Of a stretch of 64,000 nt of DNA, positions 1-10,880 are shown one piece after another. A program made the position numbers and the translations under genes. The notes under the pieces are model-generated. The model worked only from the letters and a program-made list of their open reading frames with translations, had not been told where the DNA came from and did no database searches. Origin of the DNA: Clonostachys chloroleuca. Lineage: Eukaryota > Ascomycota > Sordariomycetes > Hypocreales > Bionectriaceae. Where the stretch lies: the NCBI GenBank assembly GCA_037952775.1, contig JBANAY010000003.1, forward strand, positions 16,554,001-16,618,000, given 5' to 3'. Within the stretch, counting starts at the first letter, position 1. Every line of letters starts with the position of its first letter.

Positions 1-792
1 CGTGAAACCGTCGTAGATTTGAAACTTTGTTGCCGATCTGGTGGAGGCCTTCAACGCCAATTGGCGAAATTAGCTTGCCTTGATGAAATGCGGATATGGC
101 GGTATCGACGGTGATGCCTTGAGAGGGAGAAAAGTCATCGGGAAACAAGTCGTGTATTCTGTTAGTGAGGTCAATTTGGTCGTATGTAAATTGAACGGCT
201 GCACCTCCAGAATCAGTTATGCTTCATCAACTGGGAACATAAGTTCACAGGTCATTTACCTTTCCACTCATTCTCATCTGAGAGATCAGTGCCATTTTGA
301 GGACAGGGGCTGTATACGCTCCAGAAAGCGCCGCCAGACAAGCCCTCCCTCAATCGCTTGATATCAAGATCCCCAGGGAAGGGCCCGTTGGCAAACTTAT
401 GCTTCCAATCATCGTTGTCGATCTGATTTTTATACATGACACGAATGAGCACAGCAAGGTCGACATGGCCATCTACAGTAAACACATATTTGCCAGGTCA
501 GAAACAATTGCCGACAACGAAAAGACCATTCCGGCACACAGGAAATACATGCTCACCAATCAACGGAGTCTTCGACAGAACGACGCGAGCCCTCTCATTC
601 GCAGAACGCGATTTATGGGCATGATGTGAAACGCGATGGTAGCAATGAGATCGGCCGATGAAGCAGGGCAAAAGACATGATCATCAAAAGAGCACTGATA
701 ATCAAGGTCTTGGGCTTAATTCTGAGACGTCGCCGCTCCTCTTGAGCCGCCTCGCCAGCTTCAAGGCATTGGCCCTTTTTAGTTGATATCAT
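1..792 (-). CDS. Membrane dipeptidase (peptidase M19), 5' part, runs off left edge; apparent frameshift
   Basis: Zinc metallopeptidase of the renal dipeptidase family, which cleaves dipeptides at the cell surface or in the secretory path. The N-terminus (ATG at 790-792) has a basic stretch and one hydrophobic anchor (TLIISALLMIMSFAL), then the family hallmark KTPLIDGHVDL containing the metal-binding HxD pair, then GGAFWSVYSPCP and GKLISPIGVEGLHQIGN. Two introns are inferred: 473-556, which joins LI to DGH, and 205-259. The anchor and the catalytic part lie in different frames. The switch falls near 628-632 and needs the removal of one T on the coding strand (GTTT to GTT). A 41-nt intron there is possible but has a poor donor. 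The 3' end is outside the window. Family assignment is firm. Whether the frameshift is real is open. Confidence 0.88.
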
Positions 793-2460
793 GTTTGGCC
801 CTTTTTTATGTACATTGATAAGCCAAATGACTACGGGTGGGATCAGGAACCAACACGACGTTGGCTGCGGGGCTATGAAGGGGTGTTGGAGCGTACGTAA
901 GTATATGTGGGACAGATAGTCACTGACGGCGGTTATGATATCAACAGGGATAGGAGATGTCGTAGGAGGGTGATGCGTCCCATGCCAACAGGGACTGCCA
1001 AAGTGTTTCCATATCTCAACTTTCCATCATAGGTCACAATTTTATAGACAATGATTTAAAAGGCCAGTAAACCACTGGGTGTTGTTTATCATTGCATACA
1101 TATGATGTGACTCGTACAATTGTTTCCTCAAAGTCACTATGGTCCCTGGTTTTCTGACAGCCACTTGGTGCCATCTTATGGTGGTGGGACGGGTTGTTCC
1201 TTGCACCAACAAATGGACCTTAAATCACGGGTATTTCAGTTCATTTCCTCTCGCACCCGAGTGGCTGGCTTCCCTTCAGGCGGGATCCGCGAACACCGTT
1301 GATCTTTCGTCGAAGGTCGGACTCACTCTCGCACACGGAGCTAATTACTAGACACAAAGAGATAGCTGTCATCTTACATGCTTATTGCGGAGACATATGC
1401 CCAAGGAGGGCAAGTCGCTTGCGACCTATCATACCTGTGAGACAAGACAGGCTTGCTTGCTCAATGCTATGCTTGCTGTTAGACCTCGTACCTCGCGTGA
1501 CGAGATGATGATCCAGCACACAGGCAGTTATTCAAATCAATCGGCAGTGTTCTGCCACACACCAAGGTATCAGGTGTCTTGCAATGGTACCTGACCCAGG
1601 AACTTAATCCAGTGACGAGAATCTACATGCCAGCATCTGTCCAGTCCTTGGCTCCGATCCTGTACCCGTGCTACCCTTGCCTTGGGGCTTGGGTACTATT
1701 TACCCGCTAACGCCCCTAGCATGGTGTGTGGCAGTGTGCCTCCAGCATGCTGATGGCTCTGTGGCTCGCTAAATTCCAGGTTGGCAGAGCCCTATCATGC
1801 CCTGCCGACTCAACCTGGCTGTGGCGCTGGGACTGCCTCAGCATGCTGGCTGGGCTATTCTTAGTGCTGAGGGCTGACGAAACGCGAGACCTGCTAAGAG
1901 CTCGCTCCCTCATTGGGCCCAACCCAGCACCTGCACATTAGGCCGGGGTCAAGGTTCATGGCCTCAGCTGGTTTAGCACAGCGCTGTCGTTGACATTACT
2001 CCATGCTGCTAGAGACGGGGGACCAACATTCTTTCGCACATCCCTAACCCGGCACCGCCCATCTCATCATCCTCATATGAATTAGACAGCAGAAGTCCCG
2101 GCCTCGACCTCGACTCCTGCCTTACGACGTACAGCACCAGGGCTTCCTAACGCACCCAATCGATACCCACGCCCTCCTCTGTCTCTTGATGATCTGCAGC
2201 GCCCCGTGATCCTCCACTCCTTTTCTCAATTCGCACCCGTCGTTTTTTCCCTTTGGCTACTCAGCAACGTGGCTTTCGATCGATTTCGCTCGCTCTCGAC
2301 GATTCCCGACCTCACGCGACCCCCACCTGCTTGTCTTGTTCCTGGCCTGGACACTAGGCTCCCAGAAACGCCTCTGGCAGTTGTTCCATCTCGAGGGGGC
2401 TCTATATCGTGAGCTAGTTTGGGAGAAAATCATCAGGAATTAAGGGCTACAATAGCAAAA
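793..2460. other. Intergenic, shared 5' region of the dipeptidase and Rgd2 genes
   Basis: This stretch lies between two divergent genes. Several short open frames occur but none shows a recognisable motif or plausible exon structure. It must hold both promoters. I could not assign individual elements. Confidence 0.5.
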
Positions 2461-5178
2461 ATGCCCGGTTTCGCAGATTCATTCTGGTCTAGCGACTATG
2501 CCGCAGGTAAGTCGCTTGCTCTTATGCTTGCCTACCCCTCCCCGGTATCTCGCCCGGGCTAACTGAGTCGTGCCTAGGTCTCGGCGTTCTGTTTGGCAAG
2601 CTGCAGCAAGGCGCCCAGGAGAACCGACAAGTCTTGACCATTGCACGCATGCGTGCCGAAGCTGAGGAGCTCTACGGAAGCCGACTGTCTGATATCGCAC
2701 CCGCCACGGACAAAGTGTCTGGTGGATTCGCACAGGATGATGGAGCTACAGTTCGCAAGGTTTGTTTACTGCTTACCCATCCCGGCTTACTTGATTTAGA
2801 GCCCAATTTAATGTTTGAATCTCCTAGGCATATGATGGCATGCGGTCGGAAATGCAAGAGGCTGCTCGCAGCCACCAGCGGATCGCACAAAACATTCGCG
2901 ACCTCGTCGTGAACCCTTTCTCTCGCTGGTGCGATGCTCATGAGAGCCGGCTACAAGATTCCCAGGATGATCTACAAGCCCGGATCAAGGTCCACGATCG
3001 CCAGGCTGAGACTATCAAGAAGTTGCGATCCAACTACTTTAACAAATGTCGCTTGCTAGAAGACCTTGAGGAGGAGAACAAGTTGGGCTTCCAGGACCCC
3101 GAGACCAGCCCGAAGAACCCCGCCATCCCCGAGATTAAGGTCCAAGAGGAGGAGCGCGCCGAAATCGAGGAGGAGTTCTACGAGATTGGTGACGAGACCT
3201 ACCAGCCTGAGCAGCTCAAGAAGATCCTATCTCAAATGCTTACGACCATCAAAATGGGCGAGCACAAGGTTGCCATTCTTGGCACTTACCAGAACGTCTC
3301 AACTGGGTCCGAAATTGTCGAGTATCTTCAGCGTCACATGAACAGTTCGAGTGTTAGTTATTCTGAGCGCATTGGGCAGGACCTGGTCAGCAACGGATTT
3401 CTGCGTCTTGTGGGTAATGTGGGAAGCGTTTTCGCCAACAGCTCTCGCATGCACTACCAATGGCGCCCCAAGGCCTTCCAGATGGGCGGTCTGCCAGAGA
3501 AGAAGCCACTCAACAGAACATTCTCCATGCCTTCTACTGGATCGGAGGCTGGCGATAGCCCCACTGCATTTGGATCCGTCGGAGAATATCTGTCCAACTG
3601 GAACAACCGGAACCCGGATGAGACCCCTCGTCAACGACTGCAACGAGAGGTTACTGAGGCCGACAACAAGTATAAGGCTGGTGTGAGGCGCCTGGACGAG
3701 CTTCGCTGCGACCTCGAGGAGGCCATCTTCCTGCACCTGCAGTTCCTCGAACGTTGCGAATTTGATCGCCTGAAGGCCATCAAGACCGTCATTCTTGATT
3801 TTTCAGGCACAATTGGCAATGTCATTCCCAGTCTGCAATCTACTGTGGATAAAATGTTGCTGTTCCAGGAAACGATCCAACCGCAGGGCGATCTGCGCTA
3901 CCTTCTTGAGACTTACCGCACCGGTAGCTTCGTCCCCAAGGTTGTCGTATATGAGAACTACTACAACAAGGCAAACGAACAGACTTTTGGTGTCGATCTG
4001 GAGGCCCGCGCCAGAGCTGATAAGAAACGAGTTCCAGTTATTGTCACCACCATTCTCACATACCTTGATCACCATTATCCAGACCTGGAGGGTGATGAGG
4101 CTAGGCGCGGAGTATGGCTTGTTGACGTTCCTCTCGCTCAAACCCACAAGCTACGAGCACGCGTCAATGATGGGAAATCATTCTCTGCTGAAGTTTTGGG
4201 CGAGTTTGATGTTCCTACTGTTGCTAGCCTGCTCAAACTCTATTTGCTGGAGCTGCCTGGTAGGTACCGATCTAAGCTTCTGGGGCTTCTTCTATTAAGG
4301 TCTGCATTCGCTAACACTATGTTCCAGATTCCCTGGTTTCGTCGCATGTGTACGAAATCATCAGAACGATCTATAACAACCCTACTGCTGATGGCTCAGA
4401 AGCATCGCGTGTTGCCGTTCTGCAGCAAACACTTTCGCAGCTTCGTCTCACTAACATTGCTACCCTCGATGCCTGCATGAACCATTTCACTCGTCTCATC
4501 GATCTCACCTCCGCCGATGAGGAATACACTGCTTCACTTGCCTCCCAGCTCGCGCCCTGTGTTCTACGACCTCGTACAGAGACCTCGCTCACTCTAGAGG
4601 AAAAGCATGCCTACAAGCTCGTCCGAGATCTCTTTGCCCACAAGGACCCTATTTTCAGTGCGCTCAAGCGCATGTCTACTGTCAACCACAGTTCCTCTGT
4701 CAAGGGTAACCGTGGTCGTGCCATCAGCACCGACGAGAGCAACCGCAAGGCCTTGATGGAAGAACGCAACAGGCAATTGCTAGAGAAGGTAAACGCCAAC
4801 CGAGGACGTGCTACCAGCCCTGCACCCAGTCCCCGTGGTCACAGACGCGATCGCAGCAGCGGTGGGCCAGAGACTAGGTTCCCCATCCAGACCAGCCCAA
4901 CCACCGCGAATGACCGTGCTCGCAGCGGCTTCGGCAACATCAATAGCATTGCCAAGACCAACCGCTCAAGCCTCGACGTTCCCAGCCACGATGCAGATGC
5001 CATCAATGGCTCTTCTGAACCAGTAAAGCCGGCCGTCGATTCCCCCACCACCTCTGAGAAGCGGGATAGTCTTCACGGCCGTACCAAATTCGTGGGAGGA
5101 CGCCGTGTTCCCGCCGAACCTGCACCAGAAGAGTCCAGAGGAATCACCCTAGAGGATGCCCCTATGGACAACCTGTAG
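2461..5178 (+). CDS. RGD2: Rho GTPase-activating protein, F-BAR/DEP/RhoGAP (Rgd2 type)
   Basis: Predicted 836-residue regulator of Rho/Cdc42-family GTPases at the cell cortex. The ATG at 2461 opens MPGFADSFWSSDYAA. Introns at 2507-2577, 2760-2827 and 4260-4327 keep the frame. The N-terminus is an FCH/F-BAR region (GLGVLFGKLQQGAQENRQV, then long charged helices). A DEP domain follows (KMGEHKVAILGTYQNVSTGS through YQWRPKAF), then a RhoGAP domain (FGVDLEARARADKKRVPVIV, LDHHYPDLEGDEARRGVWLV, DVPTVASLLKLYLLELPDSL). The C-terminal roughly 170 residues are Ser/Pro/Arg-rich and low in complexity. The order FCH-DEP-RhoGAP matches yeast Rgd2. At the usual arginine-finger position (GxxRxSG) the sequence reads GVWLVDV, so the finger appears to be absent. 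Other arginines lie close by. Confidence 0.92.
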
Positions 5179-5822
5179 TTATTTTTGTTCGGCATCTGGC
5201 GGTTAGCTTGGCGCTGTTGGTTTGGCTTTTATTCCCCCTCCCTGTCTGGACATTTATTGTTTTGCCAAGGAGAGTGGGAGCATGAGATACGTCTCTTTGT
5301 GTGTAAATCGAGCATTTCTGTGTTTGGTCGTCCTGTTTGATTTCCTCATCTCTTTCTTGTGTTGTACGTGGCAATGTGTAACCCTCCTACCGGCGATGGC
5401 GGCTTCTTCTTATCTAACCTGCGTAAGTGTCTATTATTAGGTGATTCCTTTATAGTAGACAGTTCAGTTTATTCTATACCAGATGCTCTTTTCTTCTTTT
5501 ATTTCTTAGCATATCAGTTATGATGGGATAGGGCGATCAAAAGTGATGGGTTTTCATTGGTTGTTTCCTCCCCTTTGAATGTTTCTATTTTCGGGTATCT
5601 GGTTATTACGAGAATCGAAATACTCAAGGCGAATGACGAATAGGAAAAGAGTTTGATGAATCAATCCACCTCATGAGAAATTCGAAATCCACGTGCCCGC
5701 AATGGATGACCCGTGCTAGATGTCTATTTTCTACTAATATCCGTGGGCTTTTAAAGGGGTGGCTTGAAAGCTTTGTCTAATATTTCTAGGAAGGGTCAAG
5801 AAAAAGTATTCCTTTATTCATT
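5179..5822. other. Convergent 3' regions of RGD2 and AP-3 delta
   Basis: No gene was recognised. T-rich and AT-rich DNA between two converging genes is consistent with 3' UTRs and poly(A) signals. Confidence 0.6.
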
Positions 5823-8800
5823 TCAGTAGGTATCTTCCTGTACCGCGGCCTCGACCGGCTTCTTCTTTTTCTTCTTGGGCTTCACCACGACGGCCTCTAC
5901 GTCGTCGGTCCCCACGCCGCCTCCATTACTGTCCCCGGCCGCTTCTGGCTTGGCCTTCTTCTTCTTCTTGGGCTTGACGTCAACGGGGGTTGACGCGCCC
6001 TCTGTCTTGACCGGTGCCGCCTTCTTCTTTTTCTTCCGCACCACAGTCGTGCCCTCCGCGTCGACGCCCTGCGCAACCTGTATCCTCTCGTTGGCGCGCT
6101 GCATCTCCAGCCGCAACCGCTCAACCTCCTTCATGGCCATCTGCATTTCGGCTTCTTCGCGCTGCTGCCTCTCGTGGTCGAATCCGCCGGAGGGTTCGCC
6201 CTCGAGGCTGAAGGATCCGATGGTGCTGGAGTCGACGCCGAGGAGCGACTGTTTCAGCTTCTTCGACTTGGTCTTCGTGAAGCTGTCCGAGTTGTTCTCC
6301 GAGTCGTAGGCGCGGGATATCCCGCCGCTGTCGCTGCCCTCGAGCGTCTCATCCGAAGCGATAACCATCTTCTGTCTGGGCCGAGGCGGTGGTCGCTGGG
6401 TGGGTGCCGAGGTGGCCATCTTGTCCAGATCCAATTTCATGATAGGGATCGAATCGATATCAAGATCAGGGCCATTGTTGTCCTGGAGGATATTGTGAAT
6501 GGGCGTAGATGTTCGAGGGACATCGCTGCGTGTAGGAATATAGAATGGGTCGTCCCTGTTGCGTTCACTTCGCTCTGCCTTTCTCCTCGCCACGATATCT
6601 GCATCCAGATAGCTATCTTCGGATGCTTCTTGATATGAGCCAACGACCTCATCACCCGGGTCGGCAATCCTGCTAATTGCGGGAGCTGAGGAGGAGATAC
6701 TGCTAGGGGCCGGTCGCTGATGGTAAAATATGTCAAAGTCGTCCACTTCGTCTTCTTCCCGAGCCCAGCTGTTTGCTTCCGAGAGGAGGAGGTTCAGGTT
6801 GGCATGGATAGGCTCGTCTAAATCTAGCCCTTCAGGTACGGGGACATTGAGTTGAGCTTTGGCAGCCACCGAGTTCAACTCCCATCCACTGAAAAGTGCA
6901 GGTATAGCCTGGGTAAGTAACAGTGGCGGATCCTCAGTATTGTCATCTGTTGATGCGGCCTGGGCAGAAACTGCCTCAGCAGTCAGTTTGAACAGCTCAA
7001 CAAACTCTACTGCACGCCCCTGAACTTCCAGAGCAGGATGCGAAACAAGGGGTTCTAGAGAATTAATAATGCGAGCTATCAGTAGAGCAATCCTGGATTT
7101 CCTCTCTGGAGTCCAAGGTTCAAGCTCATTCCCAGACAAAGACGAAAATACCTTGGCTGTCGCTTGAAGTGCTGTGGCCGTGACTTCCGGCAAACTGCTT
7201 CGTGGGATGAGTTGTAAAAGGCCGTTGAGGCTGTCATCTGGAGTGGTCAGCTGAACAGCATACTCTCCAAGCATCCAACAAACGGATTTCAGCGCTCTAG
7301 ATGAGATCGAATGTCCAGTGGGAGTATCAGCGTTCATTTGAGCGAGAATGATCTCCGATGCCCTAACGACAGTAGCCCTCATGGCTCTAACTTTAACAGC
7401 AACATTTCTCAGCTCGTCACCAATCCTTTCCGACACATCGGTCGAAGGTTTCGATGCCGGAGATGGCTCAAGATCGTCGTCCGTCTTTCGCACAACTGGC
7501 GCGATGCGTACCAGTTGAGTAAGGACATCAACGTACCAGTCAAAGTCGTGAATGTTTGCGTAGTTGTCCTTGGAGCACATGAAGAGAATCCTACCAATAA
7601 CATCTGTACGGTAGTCCTCGGGAAGATCCGAAACTGGGTTGCCTGGCGTACTTCGTTCGGCGTCTCTTCGTCAGAGTCAGCACCCATGTCAGCCGATGAC
7701 CCGCTAGCGTCATGAGCATCCGCGGCTGACGCTGCAGCTTTCAGCTGTTTCATCAATCGGCTTACGACGAATACCAGATTGTCGCCAGTGACCATGCCCT
7801 GGACGAGGTCCAGAGCTTGAATCCGGATAGTAATGTCAGGGCTATCAATACATTCCAAAATCACACCTTCTTGCTGTGAGACGAGATCGGGGTGTGTGAG
7901 CACGATCTTGTTGAAGGCAAGAAGCGCAACGTATTTCAGATTTGGATCGCCATCGATCATGACCATGCCTCGCAGCTTCGTTACGCAGAGAGTGGCGATC
8001 TCTTCAGACCCCGAGTCGTCTGCACTTAGAATGCCACCCTGGATAATCCCGTTGATGCACTCGTATAGTAAGGACATGGCAGGTGTTGTTCGGATGAGAG
8101 TCGTTAAAGGTGGGAGGAGCTTCCTCACGAGCCGCGGTTCCAAAAGGTGTGAGGGTTGCAAAAAGCTTGATCAGCTTGATAGACATCCAGTTATTGCCAC
8201 CTTCCACCAGCAACTCGAAGAGTCTCGGCGCCAGGGCTAGGAAATCGTGTGGTCGCCGCCATCCTAATTCACATACCACGTTGACAATGGCAGCTGTGAC
8301 ACTGGGATCCTCGTCGGGATCCATCAACCTCTCCTTGATCTTGGGCCATGCTGCACGCAAGGCTTCAGGATATACCAAAGCCAGTCGGTAGAGAGTGACC
8401 AACGTCTTCTTTCGGATGTTGGAATGGCTGTGGCCTAACCGGGGTAGTAGGTCCGCTAATACCGAGAGTGCGAGAGAAGGAGTGATGAGGTGAGGTAGGG
8501 CGGCAATCGGAAGAGATATCACGGTTGGAGTCGGCGACCCCAGGTCCTACCGGCCATCATCCGGTCAGTCGCTGCATTCAGCAAGTACCCTTTTCCAACT
8601 CACCTTTTTCAGCAGGTTGGTAGCCAACATGAGGACTTCGGTATCCGGCCGAAAGCTCTGCACAGCACCGAGATATCCTACTCGCTTCTGGTGATACTTG
8701 GGAGATGACATAACTTCGAGCACGTGGAAGGACGCCCAGGACATGTCGTAGCCCACCATTTCGAGGTAGATGAGCTTGAGGAGTGCCGTCGCTTTCACGT

Positions 8801-9059
8801 CTGTTTCCAGTTGTAAGCAAGAAGCTACGAGAAAGTGTCATATAGACAGCAAGGAGATAAAGATGCATACCCATATCCTGGCTACGGACTTCAGCGCGAC
8901 ATTCCTTTAAGCGCTTCTGGATATACTCCTTTTCATTGCCCTTGTGATTGCGCAGCCCTCGAATGAGGTCGTAAAGTGACTTTTCGAACCTAATAACCCT
9001 AGTCAGCGTCCCCTAAGGTCGTTCCTTGGGCCGGTGCGAGCTCCAACGAGGTCATACAT
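5823..9059 (-). CDS. APL5: AP-3 adaptor complex subunit delta (Apl5); two apparent frameshifts
   Basis: Large subunit of the AP-3 coat, which carries cargo from Golgi/endosome to vacuole. The HEAT-like N-terminal adaptin trunk is clear: FEKSLYDLIRGLRNHKGNEK, VKATALLKLIYLEMVGYDMS, YHQKRVGYLGAVQSF, SLLYECINGIIQGGIL, FDWYVDVLTQLVRIAP. The C-terminus is a charged hinge with Lys-rich blocks (KPKKKKKAK). Introns: 8990-9057, 8801-8870 and 8547-8603. The first splits the start codon: AT at 9058-9059 joins G at 8989. Two single-base shifts break the frame. One is an extra base in the A4 run at 8142-8145 (between LTP and LEPRLVRKLL). The other is a missing base near 7634-7637 (between RQATQ and SDLPEDYRTDVIGR). 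Together they cancel, giving a normal-sized product of about 1,013 residues. Confidence 0.93.
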
Positions 9060-9522
9060 GATGCTGATATTGGGGCCCTACTCGGGCGACAACGGCGGGG
9101 GAGAGTAACCAGCTTTCGTGGAACTGGAATGCGTGACGATGGATCGTTCTCAGGGGCTCGTGGAAGAAGAAAGTCGTCGGGTCATTCTGGCTGGTTGTGG
9201 TTGAAGCTCGAACTCCGTAGCCGGGGCTGTGTCGAGCTTGCGGAGCGGGAGTGTCGTGCGCACGTAGCGGGATGTAGAGCGAAGATGACGATCGGTCCCA
9301 TGGCCCCAGCACAGGGCGATTGATGGGGTCGGGACCTAAACGGACCGACCACCACCAAACCACCACACACACCACTTAAGCCGCATCATTGCGACAACCA
9401 CCATGAGACCTGCCTGCCCTGGCTTTCAATTCGCAGCTCAAGATCTATATCCTGTAGGTCTGGTGTTCCGGTAGCTCTCTCATTTATTTCCTCATTTCTT
9501 ACTTGATCATGCATAATTTATA
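9060..9522. promoter_or_regulatory. Divergent promoter region, AP-3 delta / COQ10
   Basis: Only about 460 bases separate the two divergent genes, so both 5' UTRs and promoters must lie here. No clear TATA box was identified. Confidence 0.5.
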
Positions 9523-10238
9523 ATGACCGCGCGACGACGCCCATCTGCGCCACCAGCACCCAAACTCCTCTAATCCGAATTCTCCCAACCCGCCTCTTCA
9601 ATGTCGGCCTCAACCGCCTCCCGGCTCCGCCTCCTGCCTCTGCGCACCACTTCCCCCTCTGCCGGCACACCACCTCCCCTGGCCTCTGCCGCCCGTTCAT
9701 CACACTCCCGGGCTCCGACCTGACGCAGACCCTCACCGCGACCCGCATCCTCCCCTACTCCCAGGACCCCCTCTACTCCCTCATCGCCGACGTCGACGAC
9801 TACTCCTCCTTCGTGCCCTACTGCTCCCGCTCCCGCGTCACCCACTGGTCCCCCGCCGACCCTGCCTCTGGCGGCCGCCGCTGGCCCACCCGCGCGGACC
9901 TCCACGTCGGCTGGGGCGGGTTCGATGAGAAGTTCACCAGCCGCCTCACCTGCGTCCCGGGCGTCTCCGTCGAGGCCCTCAGCGGCGGCGTCAGGGGCGA
10001 ACCTGACGCCTCCTCCGTATTCAAGAGCCTCGTCACCCGCTGGCAGCTCCGGCCCCTCGGGGCTGGCACGGGCAGCAGCAGCCCCAGGACCGAGGTCCAC
10101 CTATCCATCAAGTACCAGTTTGTCAACCCGCTCTACGCCGCCGTCAGCGCGGCCGTGTCCGACAAGGTGGCCGGCATGATGATCGAGGCGTTTGAGAAGC
10201 AGGCGAGGCAGAAGCTGGGTTCCCAGGCGCCTCTCTAG
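9523..10238 (+). CDS. COQ10: Coenzyme Q-binding protein COQ10, START/polyketide-cyclase fold
   Basis: Mitochondrial inner-membrane protein that binds ubiquinone and supports its function in respiration. The conserved domain is clear: TLTATRILPYSQDPLYSLIA, DVDDYSSFVPYCSRSRV, HVGWGGFDEKFTSRLTCVPG, VSVEALSGG, FVNPLYAAVSAAVSDKVAGM. It ends EKQARQKLG. The domain frame extends upstream through PFITLPGSDL and a basic presequence-like stretch (IRILPTRLFNVGLNRLP), but that frame has no ATG. The ATG at 9523 opens MTARRRPSAPPAPK in another frame and reaches the domain frame only if one base is missing near the CCCAAA at about 9560-9566. With that base restored the protein is 238 residues, normal for the family. 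A 5' intron is the alternative. Confidence 0.88.
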
Positions 10239-10880
10239 GTTGGGAGGCGCAGTGTAAAATCACCTATCCATCTCATGTCATACAGCATATATTCGGCGTT
10301 TAAAGGAAGAGGGGAATTTGTTAGAAAAGCTCACGCAGTACGGATTTCAATCTTAGACAAAACATAGATAGATGTATATGTGTAACTAGGGTATCCAACA
10401 ACCACACCAAAGCACTGCGTGCATAGACAACATGCGATGTATGCACTCACTCACAATCTCGAGCCAACGTACAAGTCTAATGTTGCTCCAATTTCCCTAA
10501 TAAAAACACAACCAAAACAAATTCGAACCAAAAAAAACATCTTGGACCAAAATCCAAATCCAGACTTCTACTTATCCAAACTTCTTCTCAGACACCATCC
10601 ACACACACCACTTGCCATGTGAACTTGACCACCCAAGACCCTTGTAAAGAACACCGACGGCTAAACTCCAGTATACATGCATAAGGACGTAGATAATGAT
10701 TCGTTCGGGGGTGGCTTTCGTGAATCGCTTTAAGAGAGGAGTTGAAACGATGTAATGATGCTGCTGCTGATCCTCCAAAAAACCAAAATAGGTACGATAT
10801 CAATTGCCTCAAATAGTTGGGCAAACATAGGAAAATGACGGCTATATGATCAAAATGCTTTTTAGAAGGGGATTTTGAAA
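10239..10880. other. Convergent 3' regions of COQ10 and the ubiquitin-like-domain gene
   Basis: AT-rich, with A-rich tracts near 10,500-10,550. No gene was recognised. Confidence 0.5.

Noticed and set aside
9570..10100. 176-codon Gly/Ala/Glu-rich frame on the minus strand
   Set aside because: Antisense to COQ10. GC-rich coding DNA leaves opposite frames open.
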